64,000 bases of DNA from Stomorhina lunata (taxonomy: Eukaryota > Arthropoda > Insecta > Diptera > Rhiniidae): positions 43,361,080 to 43,425,079 of the forward strand of contig OW121741.1 in the NCBI GenBank assembly GCA_933228675.1, written 5' to 3'. This document shows positions 45,126 through 57,244 of this stretch, one piece after another; the first letter of the stretch is position 1; every line of letters starts with the position of its first letter. The position numbers and the translations under genes were made by a program. The notes below the pieces were generated by a model that was given only the letters and a program-made list of their open reading frames with translations, was not told the DNA's origin and did no database searches.

Positions 45126-45281
45126 AATTTATATCGAAATTGGACAATATTTTTCTGTTCTGTTAAGAATATTTAAAAATTTAATTCGGCAATTAATTGT
45201 TAATCTTAATTGTTTAATTAAAAAATAAAAAGTGAAATGCCCTAAAACTTTTTTAATACATAAAAATTTTTATAAACTTAC

Positions 45282-46205
45282 CTCTGAACTTGTATTATTA
45301 AGTGCATATCCCAAAATAAGATATATTAACATTGGTAGCATCCACGACAAAGTATATAGTGTCACTAAATAACCCTTAACTCCGAATATATTTTCCTCAT
45401 ACACCGAAAGAATCATTAAATAAATATCAGATACTGAATCTAACATAACCAAAAGGGAACATATAGCCATACCAAATCCATAAATGCAACTTATTTCATC
45501 ACGCGAAATTTCCGTGATTTCATTGTAACTGACCAATAACTTCTGAAGCTCTTTTAAATCACTGCTTCCCGAGATAAAATTGTTTTCAACAAATAATGAT
45601 TCTATTGAAAAAGCAACAGATTTAAAACTCATTGATACAATTAAAACAAGATTTATATATATCGAATTTGCAAATATTGTTATAAGCGATCGTATGGTTA
45701 ATATGATCCAAGGAAGACGAAAAAAACTATACATATTTGAAGATGACAGACTCAGTTCACGAATTAAATTTGTAACGTAAATTAAAGGTATTACTAATAA
45801 CATTAGAGCACATAATCTATGATACCACTTGAGATATTTACAACTTGAACCGGGACATTTAATTGAATACAATTTTTGCCATTTGCGCAGAGTTTCTAAA
45901 AGTTCCAAGTGACGATTTTGAAGCATTAGCCAACATATATTGAGTATAAAGTGACTTAAAAGTGATAACTGAATCGCAGTATAAATGTAATAATTTCCGG
46001 TTTTATTAAATTCACCGTAAAAGTAGATTTGTTTATTGAAGGAAAGCAAAAACATTGATATTATTAGTAAAATTTGCGTTAGGCCGAAGTTAAGGCAATT
46101 GAATAATGAATTTTTAATTTTATAACTATTTTTATTGGTATCATAATGGACGGCCATTAAACCCGAGATATTTAAAAGTTTGTAAAATATTTTAAATTCA
46201 TTCAT
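45282..46205 (-). CDS. E7: Gr39a-like gustatory receptor alternative first exon, intact
   Basis: A 308-codon exon, ATG at 46205 (MNEFKIFYKLLNISGLMAVH) to donor AGTTCAGAG|GTAAGT at 45282/45281, phase 0. Sister of E6: TGNYYIYTAIQLSLLSH, MLQNRHLELLETLRKWQKLY, EISCIYGFGMAI, WMLPMLIYLILGYALNNTSSE. Six TM segments, no lesion. The NNTSSE/NNTSKE end distinguishes the E6-E7 pair from NNLREE in E2-E5 and NKLEEK in E8-E9; all precede the donor at the same place. As with the others, the shared C-terminal exon is not in the window. Confidence 0.85.
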
Positions 46206-46696
46206 TTTTACTATTATTTTATTTTTGTCACTTATTTTGATGATTAACGAGTTTTTAGTGGCATTTAATTATGATACAAATGTTTCGGTAGTCATCTTTT
46301 TTTTAATTATGTTAATTGAATGCTAATATTGTATAAATAATTAATTAGAAAGGAAAGTTATCGAATCATTTAATATGTGTATTCCTTTACTTTAACGGAA
46401 CAACCCAAATTTACTCAAAAGTGTTCCTGTACACAGTTTTTAATACAAATTGTTGATTTTTGATTAATTTCCGACAACTTCGGACTGTTTTTGGGTAGTT
46501 TCATTAGAGTACGGGAACAAACATAATATCTGTCTCTACCTGAAGATATTGGTAGCAGTCAGACTTTGTCGGAAAACAAAAATATAGTTATTTGAAAATT
46601 TTGTACTAAAACATCTTTATTCAAGTTTCGGTAGTTGTGTAATAGTACGAGAATTGTCGCATTATTCTATAAAGTTACACACCACTTTTGAGTTTT
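46206..46696. other. E7 upstream region
   Basis: AT-rich; no repeat family recognised before the RepB fragment at 46697. Confidence 0.3.
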
Positions 46697-47168
46697 TTAT
46701 ACCCACCATCAAAGAGAATGGGGGGGGGGGGGGTATATTGAGATTATTTGTAATTTCCTTTATATTGGCTCAAAAACCAAAATTGATGTATGTATATTTT
46801 GAATCCTTATGAAATTCTTTCCGATTGAGCTGTGTCCGTATGTATGTCCATGTGTCTGTTGTCGGCACGATAGGGCCTAAACAAATGAAGGTAGGCCACT
46901 GAAATTTGGCAAAAATATTCTTCATATTTTTGGAAAATTTTGTATTGAAATTGGGCAAAATCGGTTTACATTTGACTATAGCTCTTGTATAACCTCGCCT
47001 AGGCTAATCGCTTATTTGCTAATAAATGACAAACTACATGATGATAAAATGTTGTACAGAGGAGTTTTATATAATCATATACAATTTCATTGATATCGGT
47101 TAACTTTTGACCATAGCTTCCATACACACTTAAGGAAATAGTCTAAATCCTAAGTTTTAAAGTCGAAT
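46697..47168 (+). mobile_element. RepB copy 5, 5' part
   Basis: Starts TTATACCCACCATCAAAGAG with an unusual run of 14 or so G (46723-46736), then ATTGGCTCAAAAACCAAAAT, the GTCTGTTG core and AATCGGTTTACATTTGACTA. The hairpin-bearing 3' end is missing; RepA copy 10 follows. Confidence 0.5.
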
Positions 47169-47169
47169 T

Positions 47170-47790
47170 ATTATACCCTTCACCACCATAGGTGGAAAGG
47201 GTATTATAAGTTTGTGCTGATGTATGTAACGCATAGAAATATTTGTCTTAGACCCAGCTTTTAGTATACCAATAGGATTAGAATCACTTTCTGAGTCGAT
47301 TTAGCAATGTCCGTCCGTCCGTCTGGCTGGCTGGACCCCCCATACAAACTTTGTAATCAAACTGCAGGTAGCAATTCGAACAACAATTTGATGAAATTAG
47401 TCACAGATAATTTTTTTGGTAATGGGACCATGGTTATTGAAATTCGTCAAAATCGGTCCATTATTTATGGTACCTCCCATAGGTCCCACTTCCCGGAATT
47501 GATATATTGGCCACAAATATCAATTTTTTTCATGAAATTTAAATCAAATACTGCTTATGTAAACTAAAATCACTGTACCAAATTTCGTTGAAATCGGCCC
47601 ACACTTGACCATAGCTCCTTTACAAATTCTTCTTTAAAATCGCACTAGCTCTCATATAAGTCAAAATGACAAAAAACAGCTTAAATATATAAGTTTTGAG
47701 AAAATGTTTGTATGATGGCAAAATTTAGCAAATATTTGTCTTTATACAGGAAACAGAACACCTTTGACCATAATGGTGAAGGGTATCTTG
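47170..47790 (-). mobile_element. RepA copy 10
   Basis: TTATACCCTTCACCACCATAGGTGGAAAGGG start, GTCCGTCCGTCTGGCTGGCTGG core and GGTGAAGGGTATCTTG at the right, where the GGTCGGGCTTGACC end is cut off. The frame 47307-47567 is repeat-derived. Confidence 0.65.
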
Positions 47791-48217
47791 TTTTTAATTG
47801 TATCTAATTGTATTTTTTTTCAAATTGTACGTCAACTGACGAAAAAATTTATGGCCACGTTCTGTAAAACGTTTTACTCAGAAATGTACGTTCTATGAGT
47901 AAAAACATTTGATTTTGGGTTTTGTAAAGCGTATGTCATTTCTGGTTAAGTGAAAACGTAAAAACTGAAAGCTTTGTATAATTTTTGCCGTTCTGTAAGA
48001 CAATTTCACTCGTCTGTTATGTCAAAGACAGACAATAAGAAAAAATCTATCGTATACAATTTTATTTCCTAACTCAAAATTTTTACATAGATATTTAGGA
48101 CTTTTTATGCGAAAAAAAGATTTTTATTGATAAATATATTTTATAATGAATAAATTATAATTTTTGGTCTTTATTTTATAAACTTGAATAACATATATTT
48201 TAATAACTATTATTTAA

Positions 48218-51200
48218 CTGAACTAGAACTGAACCAGATCTAACCTAGAACTGAACTAGAACTGAACTAGAACTGAACTAGAACTGAACTAGAACTGAAC
48301 TAGAACTGAACTAGAACTGAACTAGAACTGAACTAGAACTGAACTAGAACTGAACTAGAACTGAACTAGAACTGAACTAGAACTGAACTAGAACTGAACT
48401 AGAACTGAACTAGAACTGAACTAGAACTGAACTAGAACTGAACTAGAACTGAACTAGAACTGAACTAGAACTGAACTAGAACTGAACTAGAACTGAACTA
48501 GAACTGAACTAGAACTGAACTAGAACTGAACTAGAACTGAACTAGAACTGAACTAGAACTGAACTAGAACTGAACTAGAACTGAACTAGAACTGAACTAG
48601 AACTGAACTAGAACTGAACTAGAACTGAACTAGAACTGAACTAGAACTGAACTAGAACTGAACTAGAACTGAACTAGAACTGAACTAGAACTGAACTAGA
48701 ACTGAACTAGAACTGAACTAGAACTGAACTAGAACTGAACTAGAACTGAACTAGAACTGAACTAGAACTGAACTAGAACTGAACTAGAACTGAACTAGAA
48801 CTGAACTAGAACTGAACTAGAACTGAACTAGAACTGAACTAGAACTGAACTAGAACTGAACTAGAACTGAACTAGAACTGAACTAGAACTGAACTAGAAC
48901 TGAACTAGAACTGAACTAGAACTGAACTAGAACTGAACTAGAACTGAACTAGAACTGAACTAGAACTGAACTAGAACTGAACTAGAACTGAACTAGAACT
49001 AGAACTGAACTAGAACTGAACTAGAACTGAACTAGAACTGAACTAGAACTGAACTAGAACTGAACTAGAACTGAACTAGAACTGAACTAGAACTGAACTA
49101 GAACTGAACTAGAACTGAACTAGAACTGAACTAGAACTGAACTAGAACTGAACTAGAACTGAACTAGAACTGAACTAGAACTGAACTAGAACTGAACTAG
49201 AACTGAACTAGAACTGAACTAGAACTGAACTAGAACTGAACTAGAACTGAACTAGAACTGAACTAGAACTGAACTAGAACTGAACTAGAACTGAACTAGA
49301 ACTGAACTAGAACTGAACTAGAACTGAACTAGAACTGAACTAGAACTGAACTAGAACTGAACTAGAACTGAACTAGAACTGAACTAGAACTGAACTAGAA
49401 CTGAACTAGAACTGAACTAGAACTGAACTAGAACTGAACTAGAACTGAACTAGAACTGAACTAGAACTGAACTAGAACTGAACTAGAACTGAACTAGAAC
49501 TGAACTAGAACTGAACTAGAACTGAACTAGAACTGAACTAGAACTGAACTAGAACTGAACTAGAACTGAACTAGAACTGAACTAGAACTGAACTAGAACT
49601 GAACTAGAACTGAACTAGAACTGAACTAGAACTGAACTAGAACTGAACTAGAACTGAACTAGAACTGAACTAGAACTGAACTAGAACTGAACTAGAACTG
49701 AACTAGAACTGAACTAGAACTGAACTAGAACTGAACTAGAACTGAACTAGAACTGAACTAGAACTGAACTAGAACTGAACTAGAACTGAACTAGAACTGA
49801 ACTAGAACTGAACTAGAACTGAACTAGAACTGAACTAGAACTGAACTAGAACTAGAACTGAACTAGAACTGAACTAGAACTGAACTAGAACTGAACTAGA
49901 ACTGAACTAGAACTGAACTAGAACTGAACTAGAACTGAACTAGAACTGAACTAGAACTGAACTAGAACTGAACTAGAACTGAACTAGAACTGAACTAGAA
50001 CTGAACTAGAACTGAACTAGAACTGAACTAGAACTGAACTAGAACTGAACTAGAACTGAACTAGAACTGAACTAGAACTGAACTAGAACTGAACTAGAAC
50101 TGAACTAGAACTGAACTAGAACTGAACTAGAACTGAACTAGAACTGAACTAGAACTGAACTAGAACTGAACTAGAACTGAACTAGAACTGAACTAGAACT
50201 GAACTAGAACTGAACTAGAACTGAACTAGAACTGAACTAGAACTGAACTAGAACTGAACTAGAACTGAACTAGAACTGAACTAGAACTGAACTAGAACTG
50301 AACTAGAACTGAACTAGAACTGAACTAGAACTGAACTAGAACTGAACTAGAACTGAACTAGAACTGAACTAGAACTGAACTAGAACTGAACTAGAACTGA
50401 ACTAGAACTGAACTAGAACTGAACTAGAACTGAACTAGAACTGAACTAGAACTGAACTAGAACTGAACTAGAACTGAACTAGAACTGAACTAGAACTGAA
50501 CTAGAACTGAACTAGAACTGAACTAGAACTGAACTAGAACTGAACTAGAACTGAACTAGAACTGAACTAGAACTGAACTAGAACTGAACTAGAACTGAAC
50601 TAGAACTGAACTAGAACTGAACTAGAACTGAACTAGAACTGAACTAGAACTGAACTAGAACTGAACTAGAACTGAACTAGAACTGAACTAGAACTGAACT
50701 AGAACTGAACTAGAACTGAACTAGAACTGAACTAGAACTGAACTAGAACTGAACTAGAACTGAACTAGAACTGAACTAGAACTGAACTAGAACTGAACTA
50801 GAACTGAACTAGAACTGAACTAGAACTGAACTAGAACTGAACTAGAACTGAACTAGAACTGAACTAGAACTGAACTAGAACTGAACTAGAACTGAACTAG
50901 AACTGAACTAGAACTGAACTAGAACTGAACTAGAACTGAACTAGAACTGAACTAGAACTGAACTAGAACTGAACTAGAACTGAACTAGAACTGAACTAGA
51001 ACTGAACTAGAACTGAACTAGAACTGAACTAGAACTGAACTAGAACTGAACTAGAACTGAACTAGAACTGAACTAGAACTGAACTAGAACTGAACTAGAA
51101 CTGAACTAGAACTGAACTAGAACTGAACTAGAACTGAACTAGAACTGAACTAGAACTGAACTAGAACTGAACTAGAACTGAACTAGAACTGAACTAGAAC

Positions 51201-51961
51201 TGAACTAAAACTGAACTAGAACTGAACTAGAACTGAACTAGAACTGAACTAGAACTGAACTAGAACTGAACTAGAACTGAACTAGAACTGAACTAGAACT
51301 GAACTAGAACTGAACTAGAACTGAACTAGAACTGAACTAGAACTGAACTAGAACTGAACTAGAACTGAACTAGAACTGAACTAGAACTGAACTAGAACTG
51401 AACTAGAACTGAACTAGAACTGAACTAGAACTGAACTAGAACTGAACTAGAACTGAACTAGAACTGAACTAGAACTGAACTAGAACTGAACTAGAACTGA
51501 ACTAGAACTGAACTAGAACTGAACTAGAACTGAACTAGAACTGAACTAGAACTGAACTAGAACTGAACTAGAACTGAACTAGAACTGAACTAGAACTGAA
51601 CTAGAACTGAACTAGAACTGAACTAGAACTGAACTAGAACTGAACTAGAACTGAACTAGAACTGAACTAGAACTGAACTAGAACTGAACTAGAACTGAAC
51701 TAGAACTGAACTAGAACTGAACTAGAACTGAACTAGAACTGAACTAGAACTGAACTAGAACTGAACTAGAACTGAACTAGAACTGAACTAGAACTGAACT
51801 GAACTAGAACTGAACTAGAACTGAACTAGAACTGAACTACGACTGAACTACAACTGAACTACAACTGAACTACAACTGAACTAGTACTGAACTAGAACTG
51901 AACTAGAACTAAACTAGAACTGAACTAGAACTGAACTAGAACTGAACTAGAACTGAACTAG
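48218..51961. repeat. 11-bp satellite array, about 340 units (3.7 kb)
   Basis: The unit ACTAGAACTGA is repeated with very few changes. Phase slips of five to six bases occur near 48998, 49847 and 51797. Variant units with CTAC or an odd base lie in the last ~170 bases and the first ~40, the usual decay at array edges. The period of 11 means every frame on both strands meets TAG or TGA within 33 bases, so nothing is coded. A nearby word, CAAATTGTACGTCAAC, occurs on both sides (47822 and 53149), so the array may have grown inside a repeated element. Confidence 0.97.
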
Positions 51962-52429
51962 AAACGCCCAAAAGATCGAAGAATATTTTCGTTTTGGCGG
52001 AGACAATTTTTCTTTTTGGCTGCTTTTGGTGGATAAGGTAAACCTAAAAAAAAACTCTACAATAATTGGTTGGCATTGCATTGAGTGAAAAGGTTACCTT
52101 ATTTTGGCTCAGAGATTAATCGCTTTGCAAGTCATTAACAGTTGCTTTTAAATTAATTTTAGCTAAGAAATCCTAATTAATTTAATAATTTCTCCTTTAA
52201 CCGAAATTTACCAAAATTTTAATAAGAACTACGGAAAAAAATAATATTGTTATATTTTGAAGATTTTTTTTGACAAACCGAATAAAGGGTTTCCTTTTTC
52301 GCTTTGAATAAAAAATTTTGTTTGAAAAAATAGAAAAGCTTTCGTATTGAGATATATTGGCAACCAAACAATTTGAAAATAGAAAAAGCACAACGTAAGC
52401 TGGACGAGTACCTTATAAAACCTCAATTC
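51962..52429. other. Unassigned intergenic DNA
   Basis: No repeat family or conserved frame recognised between the satellite and the duplicated region. Confidence 0.3.
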
Positions 52430-54110
52430 CTTACGAAATCGTCGAGAATCAACTCAATCATCAAGAACACACTTGTGTTATGGAACGTGGCCATTAACTT
52501 TTGGTTTTTGAGTTTTTTTTTGAGTGAAACGAGAAAAAGCTTTTAAAATTTTGGTTCGTATAAGTAATGAGTTGACGAAAGTAAAATACGTTTGTTTAAA
52601 AATTTGTTTTTGTTTAGGACCAGCACTCAATTAATGACCCTACTTGTGCAATGATTTATGTTGTGTTGAAACTAGAAAAAGGATGTGGGAGGGGGATAGG
52701 TCGAGAAGTGTTTGTGGACATTTGATTTGAACGCATACGAATTGTACGGATAAGGAACGAATTTTCTCTGTAGTGTTGTTGTTCTGTCTTCTGGCCAATC
52801 GACTACGAAGGGTTGAGCTCTAACAAATAGACGTGTATTGCGTAAGAAAGTTCGAGTATCGGGAACAAGTTCCCAGATTTTGTTAGAGCACATGCCAAAG
52901 TATTAACGATAAAACAATAGACCTGCACTCGGTAGAGAAGCTCCAAAATAGTCTTTAAATCACCGGCCCATACATGAAACTTATTAAATTTTCGGTCTCT
53001 TACTTGAAAAATGGGATTTGTTCCACAAACATCAGATTGAATTTTCATGCCCAAAACATCATTTTAGAAAATTTAGAAAAATTTTTAATTTAAATTCAAA
53101 ATTGTTGTTAAATATTATCAGCCTGTTTTTGAAACTACAATTTTTCCAAATTGTACGTCAACTTACGAAAAAATTGAACTTTTGGTTCTTGAAATATTTT
53201 TTTTGAGTGAAACTAGAAAAAGCTTTTTCAATTTTGGTTCGTAAATAAAATGTATAGACGAAAGTAAATGTCAAATCAGGCAATTAAAAAATTCTAATCG
53301 CCTGGGAAAAAAAAACAGTATTTTAATTTTTTTTTTTGTTTAGGACGTGAACACAATATAATGCATTGTGCTGAAACTAGGAAAAGGTTGTGGGAGGGTA
53401 AATAGGTAGTGTTTGTGGACATTTAATTCAAACTTCCCTACATTGCAACTTGTTGGAAAAACTTCTGCGGGAAGCAAATTCTACATACGAACTTTACGGC
53501 TAGAGTATCGTCTATCTGTGGAGTATCGTCTGTCTACTGGTCAATCGACTACGAAAGGATGAGCTCTAACAGATAGACGTGTATTGCGTAAGAAAGTTCA
53601 TGTATCGAGAACGAGTTTCCTGATTTTGTTAGAGCACATTCCAAAGTAGTAACAATAGAACAATAGAGTTGGATAACCTACTATTACCGATGAGCACTTT
53701 TGCTCTCTCCTGTACTCGGTCAAGAAGTTCCGAAATAAACTTTGAAGCACCGGCCCATACATGAGAGTTGTATTTCACCGGTACGCAATACATGTTTCGG
53801 AATGGGGTCTATGTAAGAGTGCAAGAGATGGCGATGGTTTTTACTTTGGAATGTACCCTAATGAAATTAGGGAACTCGTTCCCAAACTCAAATCTTCTTA
53901 CGTAATACGTGTCTCAGAATAGGGTCTTTGTAAGAACTACTCGACCGAGTGTAGGAAAGGGTGAGCGTGCTCGTCGGTATGCAACTCTATTGAGCCACTG
54001 AAATGTCACAATGTTCTATCGTTTCAAGTTACTTTGGAGTCCGGTCTATCGAAGTCAGGGAACTTGTTCCTAAAACCGAACTTTTTTACTTAATACTTGT
54101 CTTTCTTATA
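52430..54110. repeat. Diverged direct and inverted duplication
   Basis: 52492-52900 and 53175-53660 are direct copies (TTTTTTTTGAGTGAAAC, AAAAGCTTTT, GTGTTTGTGGACATTT, GACGTGTATTGCGTAAGAAA, GATTTTGTTAGAGCACAT). 53800-54110 carries the same blocks inverted (CTTACGTAATACGTGTC, GGAACTCGTTCCC, TTACTTTGGA). Frames at 52672-53054 fall in repeated DNA and are not conserved between copies. Parent element not identified. Confidence 0.6.
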
Positions 54111-54308
54111 CCCAGAATTTCATTGACAAAATGTTTAATTTAATTTTGAAAAAAATGTTAAATTTTTTATTTTTTGTTTTTATTTATTTTTGATTTTATT
54201 TAATTTTAGGGTTAACATCATTTTACAAAAGTCTTAATTTTTACACAAAAAATATTCAGAAAAGTAATAAAATATTTCATGGCAATACGTTTATTTGATA
54301 TTTCATTA

Positions 54309-54475
54309 CAAAGCTTTTATTTCTAAACGAAAAAAAGAAAATGAACTCAATCTAGAGCTTAATCGTTTGGCTGATAATCGATTGCCTTCTAACGTATTAC
54401 AGTTCTGTGAACAGGCTGTAAGTGATTTTGGAAAAATTTTGCCCGATTTCAATAAAGCCGGAATTCGTTTTGATG
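54309..54475 (+). other. Exon-like open frame, unidentified
   Basis: The frame reads ...FISKRKKENELNLELNRLAD, then PSNVLQFCEQAVSDFGKILP and ends RFDG just before GTAAGA (54476). A TTTGATATTTCATTACAAAG pyrimidine-rich stretch precedes it, so it looks like an internal exon between acceptor and donor. The amphipathic, charge-rich composition differs from the surrounding AT-rich DNA. I do not recognise the protein. It may be a captured exon of another gene or chance. Confidence 0.3.
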
Positions 54476-54510
54476 GTAAGAAAAATAAAATTTAATTACT
54501 TTTGTCTTAC

Positions 54511-55407
54511 CTTCTCTTCCAGCTTATTGCCAAGAAGTCCCATCAGCAAAAAAAATAAATTTGGCAACAACCAACACAAGGGCTGTAGAGCGATCCATAG
54601 GCTACTAAAACCAAATTCCGATATGGCAAATAAATAAGCATTAGAGGTCGATTCCATTAACACAGACATTGTACACACCGTCATAGCAAGGCCATAAATG
54701 CAGCTAAAATTTTCGACGATTAAATTCTGGATTTCATGAAAAAGTTTCAACAATTCCTGAATTTTCTTCAGATTCAAATAATCGTGTTTGTTAATCTGAT
54801 TTTCCAAATTATAAGCCACGAACTCCAGTAAATCCGATACGGACATGAGAATAAAATTGTATGTAGCGGAAATAATGACAAGAATTATAGTACGTATGTA
54901 ATAGGCGAGCCAAGGTAAATAGAAATAACCTTCATCTTCATAAGCCAAAGCCAGACATAGTCTTGATATATTGAAAAAGAATAGCAGGGAAATTAAGAGG
55001 AGTAATCCTAAACGAATTTTGGTATATAAAATATTTTTTTTGTAATTGATTTTTAAATATTTATCTCTCCACGATCTTATTGTTTCCAAGAGTTCAAAAT
55101 GTTTCTGTTGTCACAAAATCCATACAAAACTGAAGGTTATATATAAAACGGTTGTAATATTCGTGGCGATATGATTAAAATAATTTCCAGTTCTTTGGTA
55201 TTCATTCAACTCAAAGAATTCCGTATAAAATATGAATAATCCAATTGATGTTATCGATATAACTTGTATTAGAATGTGATAGGTATAATATATTTTGCTA
55301 TAATTGTTATTAATTTTATAGCACTTTTCACTTTTGTCATAAAACACATGCATTAATCCAAAAAATTTTAAAAAATTGTAATAGAACACAAATTCTTGTT
55401 CCACCAT
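54511..55407 (-). CDS. E8: Gr39a-like first exon with in-frame TGA at codon 99
   Basis: ATG at 55407 (MVEQEFVFYYNFLKFFGLMH) to donor GAGAAG|GTAAGA at 54511/54510: 897 bases, 299 codons, phase 0. The only interruption is a TGA at 55113-55111, read as WIL-TGA-QQKHFELLE; paralogues have Lys, Gln or Leu there. It lies at the cytoplasmic end of TM2. The remaining 200 codons are open and keep the family motifs (FSCIYGLAMTVCTMSV, CWLLPNLFFLLMGLLGNKLEEK). E9 has the same TGA at the same codon. The base after TGA is C, the context most permissive for readthrough in flies. Either a readthrough gene (a 'pseudo-pseudogene' as described for Drosophila Ir75a) or a pseudogene whose stop predates the duplication. 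A splice around the TGA is unlikely: the only local GT...AG would be ~20 bases. Confidence 0.8.
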
Positions 55408-55830
55408 TTTAGTTTAAAGTTTCTCTAGAACTAATTTCAATATAATCGATTTTTATTCATTATGTTCAAATTGCGCTGGAGAAAGAAAGTTATTGGTTTT
55501 AATTAATAAATTTATATTAAATTACATATTTATTTATTTACATTCGAGAGCGGTTCAAAAAATATTTTAAATAATTACTAACATTACAATACAAAATTTT
55601 AACAAAGTCGTCACCAAATGAACCTGACACCTGGTTTTTATTATATTGAAATTGTTTGCTGTTTCCGAATGTGAAGACAGAATGGTCGAAAGTAGGCAGT
55701 TTTCGAGATATAGCTTAATTAATGTTATTTGGACTTTAATACAATTATTTTCAAAAATATTTTGCAGATTTTTTATTTCTCCTTTTTCGTTGAAAAATAT
55801 CAAAATTTATGGAACAACCACAAATCTTAT
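55408..55830. other. E8 upstream region
   Basis: The first ~150 bases match the E9 upstream region (TTCATTATGTTCAAATTGCG, TTTATTTACATTCGAG, GCGGTTCAAAAA), showing E8 and E9 were duplicated with their upstream DNA. The rest is unassigned. Confidence 0.4.
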
Positions 55831-55930
55831 ATTCTTAAACGAGCAATAATTGTAGGGTTTGCAGTTCGGTTTTAACCGAAACCGAAACCTCGGTCAAAAC
55901 CGAAACCGAAAACCGTAGAAAAAACCGCGA
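55831..55930 (+). repeat. RepC 5'-end stub and AACCG-rich repeat
   Basis: ATTCTTAAACGAGCAATAAT at 55831 is the RepC 5' end without the rest. It is followed by a short simple repeat of ACCGAA words (55873-55915). Confidence 0.5.
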
Positions 55931-55998
55931 TTTTAGCTATTTATTTTTCATAATTTTTTGTTGGTATTATTCAGAAATAACATTAGAAGAATGAAAAA

Positions 55999-56817
55999 AC
56001 AAGTAAGAAAGCGCTATAGTCGGTCAAGCCGACCATACGATACCCTTCACCACTACGGTCAAAGGTGTTATTTTTCCTGTATAAAGACAAATATTTGCTA
56101 AATTTTGCCATCATACAAACATTTTCTCAAAACTTATATATTCATCCTGTTTCCGTCATTTGCACTTATATGAGAGCTAGAGTCAAATGTGGACCGATTA
56201 TCTCGAAATTTGGCAAGTTGACTTCAGTTGTAACAAAAATTATGTATGTGAAAAATAAACTCAAAATTTTCATTATCTTTAGATTTACAAGCGTTTTAGT
56301 GATTTTTTGTCTCATTTCGTGCGTTTTTAAAGAAGAGTTTGTATGGGAGCTATGGTGAAATGTGGACCGATTTCAACGAAATTTGATACAGTGATTTAAG
56401 TTTACATAAGCAGTATCTTTTTTAAATTTCATGAAAAAATATTGATATTTGTGGCCAATATATCAATTCCGGGAAGTGGGACCTATGGGAGGTACCAGAA
56501 ATAATGGACCGATTTTGACCAATTTCAATAGCCATGGTCCCATTGTCAAAAAAATTATCTATGCCAAATTTCATCAAATAATCTTTAGAATTGCGACCTG
56601 TAGTTTAATTACAAGGTTTACATGGGGGTCCAGCCAGCCAGCCGTCCAGCCAGCCAGCCAGACGGACGGACGGACGGACATCGCTAAATCGACTCAGAAA
56701 GTGATTCTAAGCCTATTGGTATACTAAAAGGTGGGTCTAAGACAAATATTTCTATGCGTTACAAACATCAGCACAAACTTATAATACCCTTTCCACCTAT
56801 GGTGGTGAAGGGTATAA
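55999..56817 (+). mobile_element. RepA copy 11, full length
   Basis: The longest copy: ACAAGTAAGAAAGCGC start, GTCAAGCCGACC block, CCAGCCAGCC repeats and GACGGACGGACGGACGGAC core near 56630-56682, TTCCACCTATGGTGG hairpin end. Frames 56065-56358, 56449-56727 and 56754-56951 are repeat-derived. Confidence 0.65.
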
Positions 56818-57244
56818 CAAAAGGTGATTTACAATGGACAAATGCAAGGAGAAAACGGTATATGACAGTATATCTTATAACTTGTGATTCAGCCGTATTT
56901 TTGGAACGTGTAATTCCAAGCAAACGCAAGGAACCATTAGACAGAAGCTAATGGAGTTTAATATTTCACTTAATACCAACATCGTAGCATGTACTATAGA
57001 TCAACAGTCAATATAAAATTTTGATCTGAAAATCATCTTGTAGTCATTGATGTTTTTTACGAAAAATTTGTTATATATCCAGATGTTGAAAAATTTGAAA
57101 CCGACGAAAGCGAAGACAATTTTGAAGATGGCGACGATGAAACGTTGAAAGAATTGCTTCTTTCTATCGACTTTGAAAATGTAAATTCTGAAGCAATTTG
57201 TCGCTCGGATGCAAACATTATATAAACAAGGCTCTGCAAACTCT
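56818..57244. other. Unassigned intergenic DNA with a coding-like relic
   Basis: Plus-strand words such as ...FVIYPDVEKFETDESEDNFE... across 57062-57130 are acidic and coding-like, but no start, frame continuity or family is recognised. It could be a decayed transposase fragment, perhaps piggyBac-like given the acidic stretch; unsupported beyond that. Confidence 0.25.

Noticed and set aside
48218..51961. The 11-bp array as a CRISPR-like array or a coding repeat protein
   Set aside because: There are no spacers, the period of 11 puts stops in every frame of both strands, and the sequence is uniform: a satellite.
55092..55120. A tiny intron removing the TGA of E8 (and E9)
   Set aside because: The only nearby GT...AG pair would give an intron of about 20 bases, below what insect splicing can use.
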